Translations under genes and position numbers: made by a program | From: Arthrinium phaeospermum | Lineage: Eukaryota > Ascomycota > Sordariomycetes > Amphisphaeriales > Apiosporaceae | Direction of reading: 5' to 3' | Assembly: GCA_006503535.1 (NCBI GenBank) | Contig: QYRS01000005.1 | Coordinates: 1,860,001 to 1,924,000, forward strand | Length of the DNA stretch: 64,000 nt | The notes under the pieces: model-generated | What the model was told of the DNA's origin: nothing | The model's database searches: none | Seen by the model: the letters and a program-made list of their open reading frames with translations, nothing else | Part shown: positions 46,492 through 57,443 of the stretch, in pieces | Position numbering within the stretch: position 1 is the first letter of the stretch | How the letters are laid out: each line of letters begins with the position of its first letter

Positions 46492-48973
46492 ATGACCATT
46501 TCAACCTTTCCTCGAAGTCTCCTGAGACAAGGCCTTTCGAGATCTAGATTTCTTACCACTACTGCTGGCAGTTTCCCTCCCGCCGCACGTCTCACCGCCG
46601 CCGCATCGCAACCCAAAAGATACCAGAACAAGCAGCATCTTTGGGCCCGGTTCTACGCAACGCCCTCGAAAATGCACGCCGACGATCTGAAACACTATCT
46701 GGCGGACTCCCCTCCCAGCATTGTCCGACTGGAAATCGAGAAGCACTTCGAAGCCCTGTCCAACAAGCAGAAGCGATATGCTCACTTCATCAGCCAGTAA
46801 GCCCGTCAATATCTTCGATCCCTCACCCCAAAAACCACCCCTACACGTGACATGTGGATCGTGCAGGTATGACTTCCACTGGCGTAACACTGACATCTCC
46901 TTAAAGAGCCTCATTCTCGGGCACAAGAATCGTGTTACGGCAGATCTCGCCCGAATCTGAGGCAATCTACGACTTCATCGTAGCACTGCATAAGAGCACC
47001 GAGGGTGATTGGAAGGCCCTACAGTCCAAGGCTGGCATTTCGGACGATGACCTACAGCAATTCCTGGAGTACAGCGCCCAGTTCCTTGGTAACAATGGCA
47101 ACTACAAGAGCTTTGGAGACTCCAAGTTCATCCCGAGATGCCCCGAGGCCGCAGTAGCTGCCCTTGCTGCCACCTCCCCGGAAGCAAAGAGGTTCTTCCA
47201 AGCCACCAAGGGCGGTATCTTCTCATCAGACAAGCCTGGTCTCATGCATCTGGGATATCCGCACGAGGGTCACATGACCACCTACTATCCCGAGTCGTCA
47301 GACATCACCAAAGAGGAAATCGACGGTGTAGCCGATTGGATGGGCGACAAAGGTCTACTGCCCGAGAATACAAGGCTCGCCAAGAAGGACGGTGGCAAGG
47401 TTTTCGAGATCTTGATTGCTTCTGCCGATACCAGTGTTCCCAAGGAAGGTGGTGATATTGGCAAGGAGACTCAGTTCCAAGTCGATAAAGGCGCGCTGGC
47501 AGGAAAGACCATCAGGCTCGTCTACGGCGATCATTCTAAGGAGATGGCGGCAATCACCTACAACATCATGAAAGCCGCCGAAAATGGCCACGACGAGACT
47601 CAGAAGCAAATGTACAATGCATATGCCAAGTCCTTCAAGGACGGCTCACTGCTCTCTTTTAAGGACAGTCAACGCTTCTGGATCCGGGATAAGGGCCCAG
47701 CGGTAGAAAGCAACATTGGCTTCATCGAGACTTACAGAGACCCGGCTGGTATCAGGGGCGAATGGGAAGGCTTTGCTGCCGTCGTGAACCAGGAACGAAC
47801 CAGGGCATTCGGCGCCCTGGTCGACGCTGCCCCAAGTCTTATTCCCCTTTTGCCATGGGACAAGTCCTTCGAGAAGGACAAGTTCCTCGCGCCCGACTTC
47901 ACCTCGCTCGAGGTTATGACATTTGCTGGATCGGGTATCCCTGCCGGTAAGTGCTCGTCAAGCCTCCCGTTTGAGGGAGTTGTTGCGGCAGCCATTGCTG
48001 ACATGTCCTAGGTATCAATATTCCGAACTACGACGACATTCGCCAAACTGAGGGTTTCAAGAACGTATCCCTGGGCAATGTACTGTCCGCCAAGGCACCC
48101 AACGAGAAGATCCCCTTTATCGCAGACAAGGATCTGGACCTGTACCGAAAGTACAGGGACGCATCGTTTGAGGTCCAGGTCGGTCTGCACGAGTTGACGG
48201 GCCACGGATGTGGAAAACTGCTGCAGGAAACATCGGAGGGTGAATACAACTTCGACAAGGAAAACCCGCCGGTGTCCCCGTTGACCGGCAAGCCAGTCAC
48301 TACCTGGTACAAGCCTGGCCAGACTTGGGGCTCTGTTTTCGGTAGCATCGCCGGTGCCTACGAGGAGTGTCGAGCAGAGCTGGTCGCTATGTTCCTCAGC
48401 TGCGAGTTCCCTGTGCTCAAGATCTTCGGTTTTGGCGACGGTTCCGAAAACATGGATGGCGAAGCTGGTGATATTCTCTACACTTCTTACCTGTCAATGG
48501 CAAGGGCCGGTCTGGTCTCGCTGGAGATGTTCGACCCCAAGAGCCGCAAGTGGGGACAACCTCACTCCCAGGCTCGATTCTCGATCTTGCAGTGCTTCCT
48601 GGAGGCCGGCGACGACTTCTGCAAGCTGGAGTACTCCGGTGACGATGTGCGGGACCTCAAGATCCACATTGACCGCTCCAAGATCCTGACCACCGGCCGC
48701 AAGGCAGTCGGCGACTATCTCCAGAAGCTGCATATCTACAAGGCCACGGCGGACGTGGACACCGGCATCAAGTTCTTCAACAAGATGTCGGGCGTCGATG
48801 CCGACTACTGGGGCAAGAAGGTCCGCGACGAGGTCGTCCGCAACAAGCAGCCCCGCAAGGTGTTTGTGCAGGCCAACTCGTCCCTGGATGAGGCATCGGG
48901 CAAGGTTACCATCAAGCACTACGAAGCTACCCTCGAGGGCATGATCCAGAGCTGGGCCGATCGCGAGACTTGA
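46492..48973 (+). CDS. Dipeptidyl peptidase III (M49 zinc metallopeptidase)
   Basis: Exons 46492-46796, 46907-47946 and 48012-48973 (introns of 110 and 65 nt) give about 768 residues. DPP III releases dipeptides from short peptide N-termini, mostly in the cytosol. Evidence: the M49 zinc motif HELTGH at about 508-513 (HExxGH), followed by EECRAE near 566-571, whose Glu is the third zinc ligand; FETYRDP-like and WIRDKGPAVESNIGF segments of the family; and FEVQVGLHELTGHG. The first 60 residues (MTISTFPRSLLRQGLSRSRF, then basic and Ser/Ala-rich) resemble a mitochondrial presequence. They are followed by an internal Met (MHADDLKHYL, ATG at 46672) at which cytosolic DPP III would begin. Two start sites may give two compartments. 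Confidence 0.93.
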
Positions 48974-49539
48974 ACCTCCAGTCCACCTGGCAGGGCAAGG
49001 CTCTGACCCGAGGGACGTATATATTGCTACCTCTCTTAATGACGTTACGGCAGTTAGCTAGAGAAAAGCATTAAAGGGAATTAGACATTCACAGTACGGC
49101 AGGACCAATAACAACAGTCAGGCTTATCTTGTTATTCGTGATTATTTTGATTGACGTCACCACATGAACGCATACCAGGAGGTCTGCGGTATGGATTACG
49201 GAGGCAACTGCATTGTCTTGTACCATGGATCACATGTTCCCATTCCTCATTGATAAACGCCATATGCTGTGTAGTCATTGTAAACAGCCAGAACCGACCA
49301 GAGATTTGTCATATGCTCTCTTTTGTTTGTTGACTGTAAACCTCATTACGGACGCCAGAATCAATGTGTGACCGAATGACCATCAACGTCCAGATGCAAT
49401 TGACAAGCCCGCCCACAATCCGCAAGCCTGTTTATCGCGACCTTTCTAGTTGCCTTTCGCCCCTAAAGTAACAAATCATCCCATGCGACGAAAGCTCGCG
49501 AGTTCTCCGAATCCGTGCCGTTGTAGAGGAGGTGGGTAT
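48974..49539. other. Convergent spacer DPP3 / RPL6
   Basis: About 570 bp of 3' UTRs and spacer. Nothing else recognised. Confidence 0.4.
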
Positions 49540-50555
49540 CTACCACTTCATCTCGTGGGGCTTGTCACCCTTGCGCAGGCTGAAAGAGCTGGCGAGGTAG
49601 CTGGCAAGCATGTCGACCTTCTTGATGCTGGCGATCAGGGCCTTGTCGACAGTCTTCTGGTCTGCCGCTCGGCTGCTGCTGATCTCCTTCTTCTGTACGA
49701 AATTTGTCAGTCTCCGTCTCGTCTGCATCGTCGCAGAATCCAAACGTACCTGTGGCTTCTCTCCCTGCTTGAAGAAAGCCTCCTCACCGGCCTTCTCCGC
49801 GGTACGGTCGCGGGCGAAGTACTTCTCGGAAGCAATCTCGTCAACCTTCTTGCTGTCGAGGCCGGACAGGTCGATCTTGTAAGAGGTGGCGATGACGTAT
49901 CGGGAGTTGACGCGGCGCAGAGGGACACCGTTGATCTTGAACGGGCCAGTGACCAGGAGGACACCCTGCTCGAGGTTCTTGAGGAGGACAACGCGCTTGC
50001 CACGGAAACGGCCAGCGAGCAGGATCAGAACGGTACCGGGCTGCAGGGTAGAGCGAGGAGCCCAGGCGCGGACAGTCTTGCGGACCTATTGAGAAACCAG
50101 TCAGTCAACAATTCCCACGAAGAAGCATGTTGCTTGGTCCATCGCATATCGAAGTGGCGTGGCATCCTGTCCCGTTGGCTCCTTGATAATATCCCAATCC
50201 ATTCTTTGCTTGGGTGTACCGCAATCTCAGCTCAGGTGCAAATCCCGAACCATGTAATTCAGGGCTTCCCATCTGAGCATGAGATACGCCCAAGTCCCAT
50301 CTTCCCTTCCATGCGCTTTAACCGAGCCCAGTGTCGTATTATCGTATGCCCCTCGGAGCGGCGGGGAAATTTTCAAGAGCCAGGTGCCAATTCGATATCG
50401 TGGAAACAAGTCATGCTGCCGGATTGGATCGCATTCAAACTCACCGCCTTGGGCTGAGCCTCGTCATCGGCAGGGTACCACTTCTGGGCCTTCTGGGAGT
50501 GGTGAGGCACCTCCCGGGTCGACTTGCCAAACTTCTTGCTGGTAGGAGCCGACAT
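49540..50555 (-). CDS. RPL6: 60S ribosomal protein L6 (eL6)
   Basis: Exons 50555-50445, 50085-49750 and 49692-49540 (introns of 359 and 57 nt) give about 199 residues. eL6 is a eukaryote-specific large-subunit protein. Evidence: MSAPTSKKFGKSTREVPHHS at the start, VLILLAGRFRGKRVVLLKNL (the KOW-like core), VTGPFKINGVPLRRVNSRYV, TSYKIDLSG and the end KGDKPHEMKW. The length fits other ascomycete eL6. The 359-nt first intron is long for this organism; such introns often hold snoRNAs or regulatory sequence, but I found no clear C/D box. Confidence 0.95.
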
Positions 50556-51201
50556 TTTGACGATTTGGTCGATTGGTCGTCGTGGGGGAGAGGATGGTTG
50601 ACCGAAGGGAAGAAAAGAAAAATAAAGAGAAGAACCGAAGTCTCTCTGTCCTACCTGTCGGGCGATTTGGTGTGTTGCGCGGGTGTTGAGCGTCGTGGGT
50701 GGTGATGGAGACTAACGACTTTCTGGCTATCCCAACGCACACTCTCAAAAAATCAGGTAAAATGTTTGTGGGTTTTTTTCCCTCCTACTTCGTCGCCCTC
50801 AAGCCCCCAGCCCTGTGGCAGAACTGCTTGGTCCGTGCAGATTTGATAAGATAAGCCGGCTGGGAAAATCATCGAGACCGACCTCAGCCACAATGCGCTT
50901 CAAGTGGGGCAGCTCTGCGGACCTGAGCACTTATGTCATCGGGTGACTAAGTCCGGTCCAGTCTGGGGGTCCAAGCTCCAATCACCTTAGCCAACCAGCG
51001 CATTGATTCGTTTGAACTCGACCTCACCAATTGCCTGCCTACGAAGCACCGTGGTAGCCTTGCAGTACCCAAACCGACTGCGTTGTGATATCTGTGACAA
51101 ACGCCCAGAAGATCCTTGAAGTTGTCATCCTCACCCACCATACATACCAGCTCTTCCACTTGTTTGTTCTTTTTCCGATCATCAGCCCAAACTCGCCCAT
51201 C
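50556..51201. promoter_or_regulatory. Bidirectional promoter region RPL6 / RPN13
   Basis: About 645 bp between the divergent ATGs of a ribosomal-protein and a proteasome gene. It contains CT/GA-rich tracts near both ends. I looked for the Rpn4 proteasome element GGTGGCAAA and found only a 7/9 match, so I do not claim it. Confidence 0.4.
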
Positions 51202-52703
51202 ATGTCCATCAACCCCATCATAACCTTCAAGGCTGGCATATGCGACATTGATGTAAGCTATCCTATGTCCCCTACGTCAACATGGAATTTGGCCGCTAAC
51301 ATCCCAGCCAGTCGTCGCAGAAGCCCTACAAGGTCACAGCAAAGCCCGAGCCGGGCTATGTCTATCTCTACTCCGAAGATGGTACGTCTCAACTTCACCT
51401 TGCCGCTGGAAACCAGGCCCGGTTCTCTAACAGATGCAGATCTTATCCATTTCTGCTGGAGAAAGCGAAGTGATCCCCTAGACAGCCCCGAACTCGACCT
51501 GGTTATGGTGCCCACCGATGGCCATTTCGTCCCTCATGAGTCCGACAAGCAAACACATGCGTCTTCCAAGACCAACGGCCGAGTCTTCGTCCTCAAGTTC
51601 ATGTCCTCGTCTCAACGTCACATCTTCTGGCTCCAGTCAAAAGCCCAAGGTCGCGATGGTAATGCAAGCTACTTCAGCCCAAGGGATCTGAAGATTGGAC
51701 AGATCGTCGACGCTCTGCTTCAGGGAGAAGAGGTGAATGTGAACGCCGAGCTTGCATCGATCAACAACAGCCGACCATCGCGCCCCGATGACGACGATGA
51801 GATGATGGAGGATATTGAGGGACCTGGCGACTCCTCTCGAGGCGGCGGTGCTGGCGGCGCTGGCCCGGGGGCTACCGGTGGCGATGTACGAGAAGAGGGC
51901 GAGGGTTCAAGGGAAGGCGGTGCCGATGGAGCAAGAGCGTAGGTACAATCTCCTTCGAGCGAATCTTGGCGTTGCGGTGCGAATGCTGGAATTCGGCCAC
52001 GAGGGAATTCTTGCATGGCACATGAGAGATCAGGGGGGTAGAAGCACGACCTAAGCGATGGATATTTGTATTTGTAGAGCTTGGCGCTAAATCAGCAACC
52101 GCAACATGAATGTGCTCAGGATTCAAGCAAGTACTGCCAGAACTCCGCTAACTTCAATGTCATAGTGCTGCAGGTGGTTCCAGTGATGCTGCTACCGCCG
52201 TAAGAAACTTTCTCGACTCACTGAAAGGAGGTGCTGGGACTGGTGGTGCCAACCAGGGGGAGGGCAACTCATTCCCGCTCCTATCCGACCTCCTGCCCCC
52301 TCCCGCGACCGTTCCTATGGCGAGGCAGGCCTCCGAGGAGGAGGTTGACAATCTCCTGAGTTTCCTGCCCCCGGCGGTGTTGATACTTGCCCAACAACCC
52401 AACGCGGGTGACAGCTCCACGGAGCCTACGCCAGCTGCGGTCGAGGCGGCCAAGCAGGCCATGAGCCTCGGCCAGAAGAAGGCACTGCTGGAGAAGGTCC
52501 TACGAAGTCCCCAGTTCCACCAGAGTCTCACGAGCTTGACCATGGCGATCCGCGATGGCGGACTGCCCAGCATCGCCGATGCGCTATCAATCAAGGTCGA
52601 GAACGGAGGCTACATGAGGGGCGGCAGCATGCCCCTTGGCGGAGGGGATGCCGTCGAGGCGTTTGTGGAGGGCGTGAAGAAGACGGTCGAGGAGAAGAAG
52701 TGA
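51202..52703 (+). CDS. RPN13: Proteasome ubiquitin receptor RPN13 (ADRM1)
   Basis: Exons 51202-51252, 51312-51381, 51440-51938 and 52166-52703 give about 385 residues. The N-terminal Pru domain (ITFKAGICDID, SSQKPYKVTAKPEPGYVYLY, HFCWRKR, RVFVLKFMSSSQRHIFWLQ) binds ubiquitin and Rpn2 at the 19S lid/base. An acidic DDDDEMMEDIEG and Gly-rich linker follow. A C-terminal DEUBAD-like helical domain (FLDSLKG, ALLEKVLRSPQFHQSLTSL, IRDGGLPSIADAL) recruits the deubiquitinase Uch37/UCHL5 where present. At the second intron two AG acceptors are close (51433 and 51439). I chose the second, since the CTAAC branch-like site sits too near the first and homologues read EDDLIHFCW. Confidence 0.92.
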
Positions 52704-54900
52704 GATGCTTGCTTCAAGCTGGCATTCCTCCGTGTACGATATACGGGGCTCGATAGTAACGACAACAAACGATATTCAGCTGACATCCTACGTATGAAGT
52801 CACATCCCGGGCTACAATTATGTTGCAAGCGTGAAAGGCAGTGGGGTGCAACCACGTGCAACAAAACCCTCTGAATTGATGGCCGTCGCGGTGCTATAGA
52901 CTTCAGATATATAATGCTCCACCATGTGAATCGGCACAATCACTCGGTATTTCAGTACTTAAGGCAGTCGTTATGTCTATCCGACAGCCAGGTCGAAGGT
53001 AGAGAACATGGAGGGTTTGGACGCTTTTGCTATCATGTGCTTGGTCTACGAAAACTCCTTGGCGTACATGGTTCTGGGAAGCGGGATTGTCCCTGGAAAC
53101 GGGCTGTGTTCGTTTTAACCATCGTGTTTTTTAAGAACAAAATGTCGAAACCTATGGGTCAAGTGAGGTCGTATTCATTGGTATATGAAATGGCCCTGTA
53201 GAACAGACTCTGCACCTGGCATTGAGGTAGGGTCCAATGCCCAAAGGTGAAACCTCGAGACTTACTCGACAATCCCGGGCTTGGCAACTATCTATATTTA
53301 CACGAAACCAATGGATTACAAGGCACAGTTGCATATTCGGGACGTTTTTGTCGGTAGACCCGAACTGTATCATGTCGATTGACTGCAAACCCTGCAAGGC
53401 CTAGGAGGGCCTGGCGTCCATGTTATCCTACACTTTGTTATATTGAAGTCGAACGACAAGATACCCCGCCACAGCAGATTGCGGGGCACCGCTATATGCC
53501 GAGCTATGAAGCGGGCTATTCCCCATGGAGGAACCCGCGTCTTTCCGCCAAGACTACCCCGGCATGCCCGCATGCTCTTGTCGCTCTTGTCTCGTATCGT
53601 GCATGGAAAGAGTAAAGCACAACTCGCTGGCCATTGCCGATCAGCTGAGGTCAAGTATCGGTGACCAGCTCCTCTTCGGCTAATGGTAACGCTCGTTTTT
53701 TTTCTATACCCATTGCTACGTCAGGTATGCAGCTTCCGATGCAGCTGGCACCGCAGCTGCAACATCAGTTCCCCGGTGGGTGACTGGCTTGACTGGGCGG
53801 ATGGGCTAGACCCCCACTACCAATCTGCCCGCTTTACACACGTCTTGCTCTATACATACTTATGTCAGTGCTGGATTCTACCTACCTCCTAGCATATTCG
53901 GTTGAGGGAGAGACTACTAACGATCGAGATATGACCTTTTGCTATGCTGTCATAATACCCACACCGTGAAAAGATCAAATACCTTTGAGAGAGCGAGGAG
54001 CCACGGCCACACGAGCGAAACAAACGACAACCACCTCTGGTCCTGCGTATCACCTGCCTGCAAGCACACACCTGGGCAGTGTCACATAGCAGATAGACCG
54101 GACCACTATGCCCGAAGCGACTATTGCGTCCAATCAAGGGGCCCTGCCAACCTGCTTTGCGGCTCGCACCTTTCCACGTCACCTCGACAGCGTCCAGCAT
54201 TGTCCAGCAAAGTGGTAGGTAGTGCCATGTAGCAGCAGTAGTAGCTACATACATAGCTAGCTGCCTGAGAGTGGGGAGTGCCGATTCCGGCAACGAGGAG
54301 CCACTAGGAAGTCTCGCCTGTCCAGCCCGGAGCTGTGTTTCGAAGTCCCTTTTCCCAGAAATGGTCTGTCTGCTAGCGGGCGTAGTCAGTTGACTGACTT
54401 CCAATGAATCAATCGTTGCAGCCGACGTCAATCCTCATTCCCGCCTAGGGTTTTGGCATACCTACTTACGTTACCTGTACCTACCTACTTACGCAGGGTC
54501 CACGACCTATGTATCGGTTTGGGTTCTCGTGCTTTTGACTCCCGGGTGCCAGGAATTGGCACTCCCAAGAGAATAAGAAGACCGCGATACCCCTCCCTCT
54601 CGCCTGCTGCTTTTGCTCTGTCCTTTCTACACACATTCTTTTGCAACACGCCTATGATTTTCCCAAGGCTTTAGGCTCAAGGTTTGATACATCCAGTCAG
54701 TTGCTTCCTTCTTTAAAGGACCCCCTCAACTACCCACGAGAATCCCTCTCCTCTCTGGCACCCAGACTTGACTCCCCCCTTCTCATCGCAGACCACCCTG
54801 CCTTGATGCTGCGCTGGAAAGAAACCCCTTTCTGGCATACCAAGACACACACACATACACACACCCGCACACGCTCTTCACTGCCTGACCCTGATCTGTC
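52704..54900. other. 2.2 kb intergenic region
   Basis: Upstream spacer of the luciferase-domain gene. Contains an AC microsatellite at about 54846-54870, close to the gene start. A 180-codon minus frame at 53889-54431 has no recognisable features. Nothing else supported. Confidence 0.4.
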
Positions 54901-55803
54901 ATGTCTCTCTCCTACACACATGCGGGCCATGCCCCGTCGAGCACCATGGTCGAGATGACTAAGAGCAGCGAGGATGGGCTCACCATCAGCGTCTCTCTCA
55001 GACAAGATCCTCTGTCTGTCACACTAGACGGACCGGCCATCTTCACACTGGCTATCGGTCTGATTCTCGGTTTGCAGTTCTTGCAGCCTTCCGTTATTGT
55101 CTTTCTCATTGGCCTGGTGCCTGTTGCGCTCTTTATCCGAAATGATTACTATAACTACCTGAAGCTGGGACCTGGGGGGACTCCAGCCACTATCCAAGGC
55201 TATCTACGCATCAACTGGTTCAAGCTTTGGGCATTGCGGGACCCCCTAGAACCGCTTCAAGAAGACCCAACATTGGAGCCGGCCGCTGGCCTACTCGGGC
55301 GCTCTCCTCTCCCCTATCGGTGCGGACCACGGCCTACGGTCGTCGGTATCGCACCTCAGCGACAAGTCGACCAACAGGGCTCGCAGGAGTGTTATTTGAG
55401 ACTTCGGAAGATCCTGGAACAGCACAGTCTCAAGAATAAGGCAAACATTGGAATCGGCACCTCTTGCTTCGAAAAGCACGGCATGGGTCTATTTGCACGC
55501 TACCCCTTCAACAACACCTGCCAGGGCGAGATCTGCCACGTCCACAACACAGACTACGCTATGCATATGAACCTCCACCCAAACGACGTGAAGGAAGTTC
55601 TCAAGAAAGGCTGGGCCCAACGTCATCCACTGGCATGCGAGACGGGCTGGCTCAGAATGCCCGTGCCCAGACAGTTCGTGCTGGTGTATGCGCCGAGAAA
55701 CATGGATGAGCTGAAAATCGTGTGCAAAATAATAGAAGCAGCGGGTTGGTGGGTTATGGCAAAGGAGTATGAGATCGACACTTTGGAGGATTCTTGCAGC
55801 TGA
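54901..55803 (+). CDS. Membrane-anchored luciferase-domain (DUF5519) protein
   Basis: A single exon of 300 residues. An N-terminal soluble segment is followed by a paired hydrophobic region (about 44-79, IFTLAIGLILGLQFL and VIVFLIGLVPVALFI) that anchors it to a membrane. The C-terminal region (about 160-295) matches the DUF5519/luciferase domain: GMGLFARYPF, HVHNTDYAMHMNLHPNDVK, GWAQRHPLA, FVLVYAPRNMDEL and IIEAAGWWVM. The name comes from a structural resemblance; no light reaction is implied, and the biochemical role of these fungal proteins is not known to me. The first ATG is chosen; the Met sixteen codons on is an alternative. Confidence 0.82.
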   Translation: MSLSYTHAGHAPSSTMVEMTKSSEDGLTISVSLRQDPLSVTLDGPAIFTLAIGLILGLQFLQPSVIVFLIGLVPVALFIRNDYYNYLKLGPGGTPATIQGYLRINWFKLWALRDPLEPLQEDPTLEPAAGLLGRSPLPYRCGPRPTVVGIAPQRQVDQQGSQECYLRLRKILEQHSLKNKANIGIGTSCFEKHGMGLFARYPFNNTCQGEICHVHNTDYAMHMNLHPNDVKEVLKKGWAQRHPLACETGWLRMPVPRQFVLVYAPRNMDELKIVCKIIEAAGWWVMAKEYEIDTLEDSCS

Positions 55804-56309
55804 GATCCGAGAAGCCCAGCAGACTGAGCCACTGTTTTGTACCTAGATGTATTTATTCTGTTCTGCATATATACCCCAATAAGTTTCGAATAAACCATAC
55901 GAGAATGTTACTTAGTTGTGGTGATTTTTGATTGCCGTACACTTGTGAAACCCGTCACATCGAACTCAACCTGTGCTTCCGCCAACGGCTTTTTGTGAGG
56001 TGACGGAACAGTGTTCTATCATTATGTCGTACTCCGTGGTTGACTTACACCGAGCTGCAAGGTGGGGCACAAAACAGTACCTAGGTACATACATATGCAC
56101 CTAATTATATGTTAGTACAGGCCTGTATTGTGGTGGGTCCGAGATGGACCTTAGGCAGGTAGGTACTTCAAATGCCAAGATGTTGGAAGTAATTCCGCTC
56201 TATCTTTCATCGGACTGAGCTCAGGTTTACTTTTTTTCAGTACTGTCTGTACCTGACTACTAAGAAACATCTTCCTCAACATTGGATTACTTCCGCCAAA
56301 GAGGAAACC
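55804..56309. other. Intergenic spacer
   Basis: About 505 bp between tandem genes. Contains a poly(A) signal candidate at 55889 and otherwise nothing recognisable. Confidence 0.4.
55889..55894 (+). terminator. Candidate poly(A) signal AATAAA
   Basis: AATAAA 86 nt after the stop codon at 55803, in AT-rich sequence. Confidence 0.4.
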
Positions 56310-57443
56310 ATGGCGACAGAGGCGCCTCCGAGCTTGTCGTTTCCGATCGACCCCCAAGAATTCGACAGTGACGAGCGCATCTCCTTCTCGAGGACGGACA
56401 ACAAGTTCATCGCCGTCCAGGATGACGGAACCGAGTTCGAATTCGACTCGCAGCTGAAGCGCTGGATCCCCATCTTCGACGAAGAGCTCATCGCGCAACA
56501 ACAACAAGCATACGGCGCGAACGCCGACCCCGCCGACGACGAGACCACAGCGCAGGTGAGCCGGAAACGGAAGAACGGCGGCGGGAAAAGCGACCGACCC
56601 CCGAAAAAGCCCCGGCAAAACACGGCGGTCTATGTCACCGGGCTGCCCCTAGACGTAACGATAGACGAGGTGCATGATGCGTTTTCGAGGAAATGTGGCG
56701 TGATTGCCGAAGAGATTGACAGCGGGCGCCCGCGCATCAAGCTCTACACCGACGACAGCGGCAACTTCAAGGGCGACGCATTAGTCGTCTTTTTCAAACC
56801 CCAGAGCGTGGAGATGGCCATCATGCTATTGGACGATACGGACTTCCGGTACTCGGCGTCAGGGCTCCCGAGCGGGAAGATGCGCGTGCAGGCGGCCGAT
56901 TCCAGCTACAAGAAGACGCAGCAGGAGACGGACGCCGAGAAGGACTCCAAGGCGGCGGCGAACGAAGCAGACAAGGTCGTCCTGACGAAGCCGAGGGACC
57001 GGGCGCGCGAGCAGGACAAGCAGAAGATCATCAAGAAGACGCAGAAGCTGGACGCGAAGCTGGCCGACTGGGACGACGACGGACCCTACGCCGGCCAGCT
57101 CGAGACCAACGCGCGCAAGGAGCGGCTGGTGATACTGCGGCACATGTTCACGCTGCAGGAGCTCGAGGAGGACCCGGCCGTGCTGCTGGAAATCAAGGAG
57201 GACATCCGCGAGGAGTGCGCGCGGCTGGGCCAGGTGACCAACGTGGTGCTGTACGACCTCGAGGAGGACGGCGTGGTGAGCGTCAAGTTCAAGACGCCCG
57301 AGGCGGCCGAGGCCTGCGTGGAGATGATGGACGGCCGGGCCTTTGACGGGCGGACCGTTCGGGCGACGGTGGCTTCGGGCCGGGAGAGGTTCCGCAGGTC
57401 CGGGAAGGGACAAGACGACGAGGCGGCGGCCGACGACGCTTGA
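56310..57443 (+). CDS. CUS2: U2 snRNP-associated splicing factor CUS2 / TAT-SF1 family
   Basis: A single exon of 377 residues. An N-terminal WW/OCRE-like segment (DGTEFEFDSQLKRWIPIFDEE) is the fold-like lead found in TAT-SF1. A basic stretch (SRKRKNGGGKSDRPPKK) fits a nuclear signal. RRM1 is at about 106-195 (TAVYVTGLPLDVTIDEV). The second RRM (about 265-360, RLVILRHMFTLQELEEDPAVL, KEDIREECARLG, VSVKFKTPEAAEA, GRAFDGRTVRA) is a U2AF-homology motif with the RxF (RAF) loop, which binds SF3B1/Hsh155. CUS2 helps U2 snRNA reach its active fold. There is no intron here, unlike most neighbours. Confidence 0.9.
   Translation: MATEAPPSLSFPIDPQEFDSDERISFSRTDNKFIAVQDDGTEFEFDSQLKRWIPIFDEELIAQQQQAYGANADPADDETTAQVSRKRKNGGGKSDRPPKKPRQNTAVYVTGLPLDVTIDEVHDAFSRKCGVIAEEIDSGRPRIKLYTDDSGNFKGDALVVFFKPQSVEMAIMLLDDTDFRYSASGLPSGKMRVQAADSSYKKTQQETDAEKDSKAAANEADKVVLTKPRDRAREQDKQKIIKKTQKLDAKLADWDDDGPYAGQLETNARKERLVILRHMFTLQELEEDPAVLLEIKEDIREECARLGQVTNVVLYDLEEDGVVSVKFKTPEAAEACVEMMDGRAFDGRTVRATVASGRERFRRSGKGQDDEAAADDA

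Noticed and set aside
50556..51201. Rpn4-type proteasome element (PACE) upstream of RPN13
   Set aside because: Only a 7 of 9 match (near 50815), which is expected by chance.
53889..54431. 180-codon minus-strand frame
   Set aside because: No recognisable motif or low-complexity constraint, no conserved start context, and the composition looks random.
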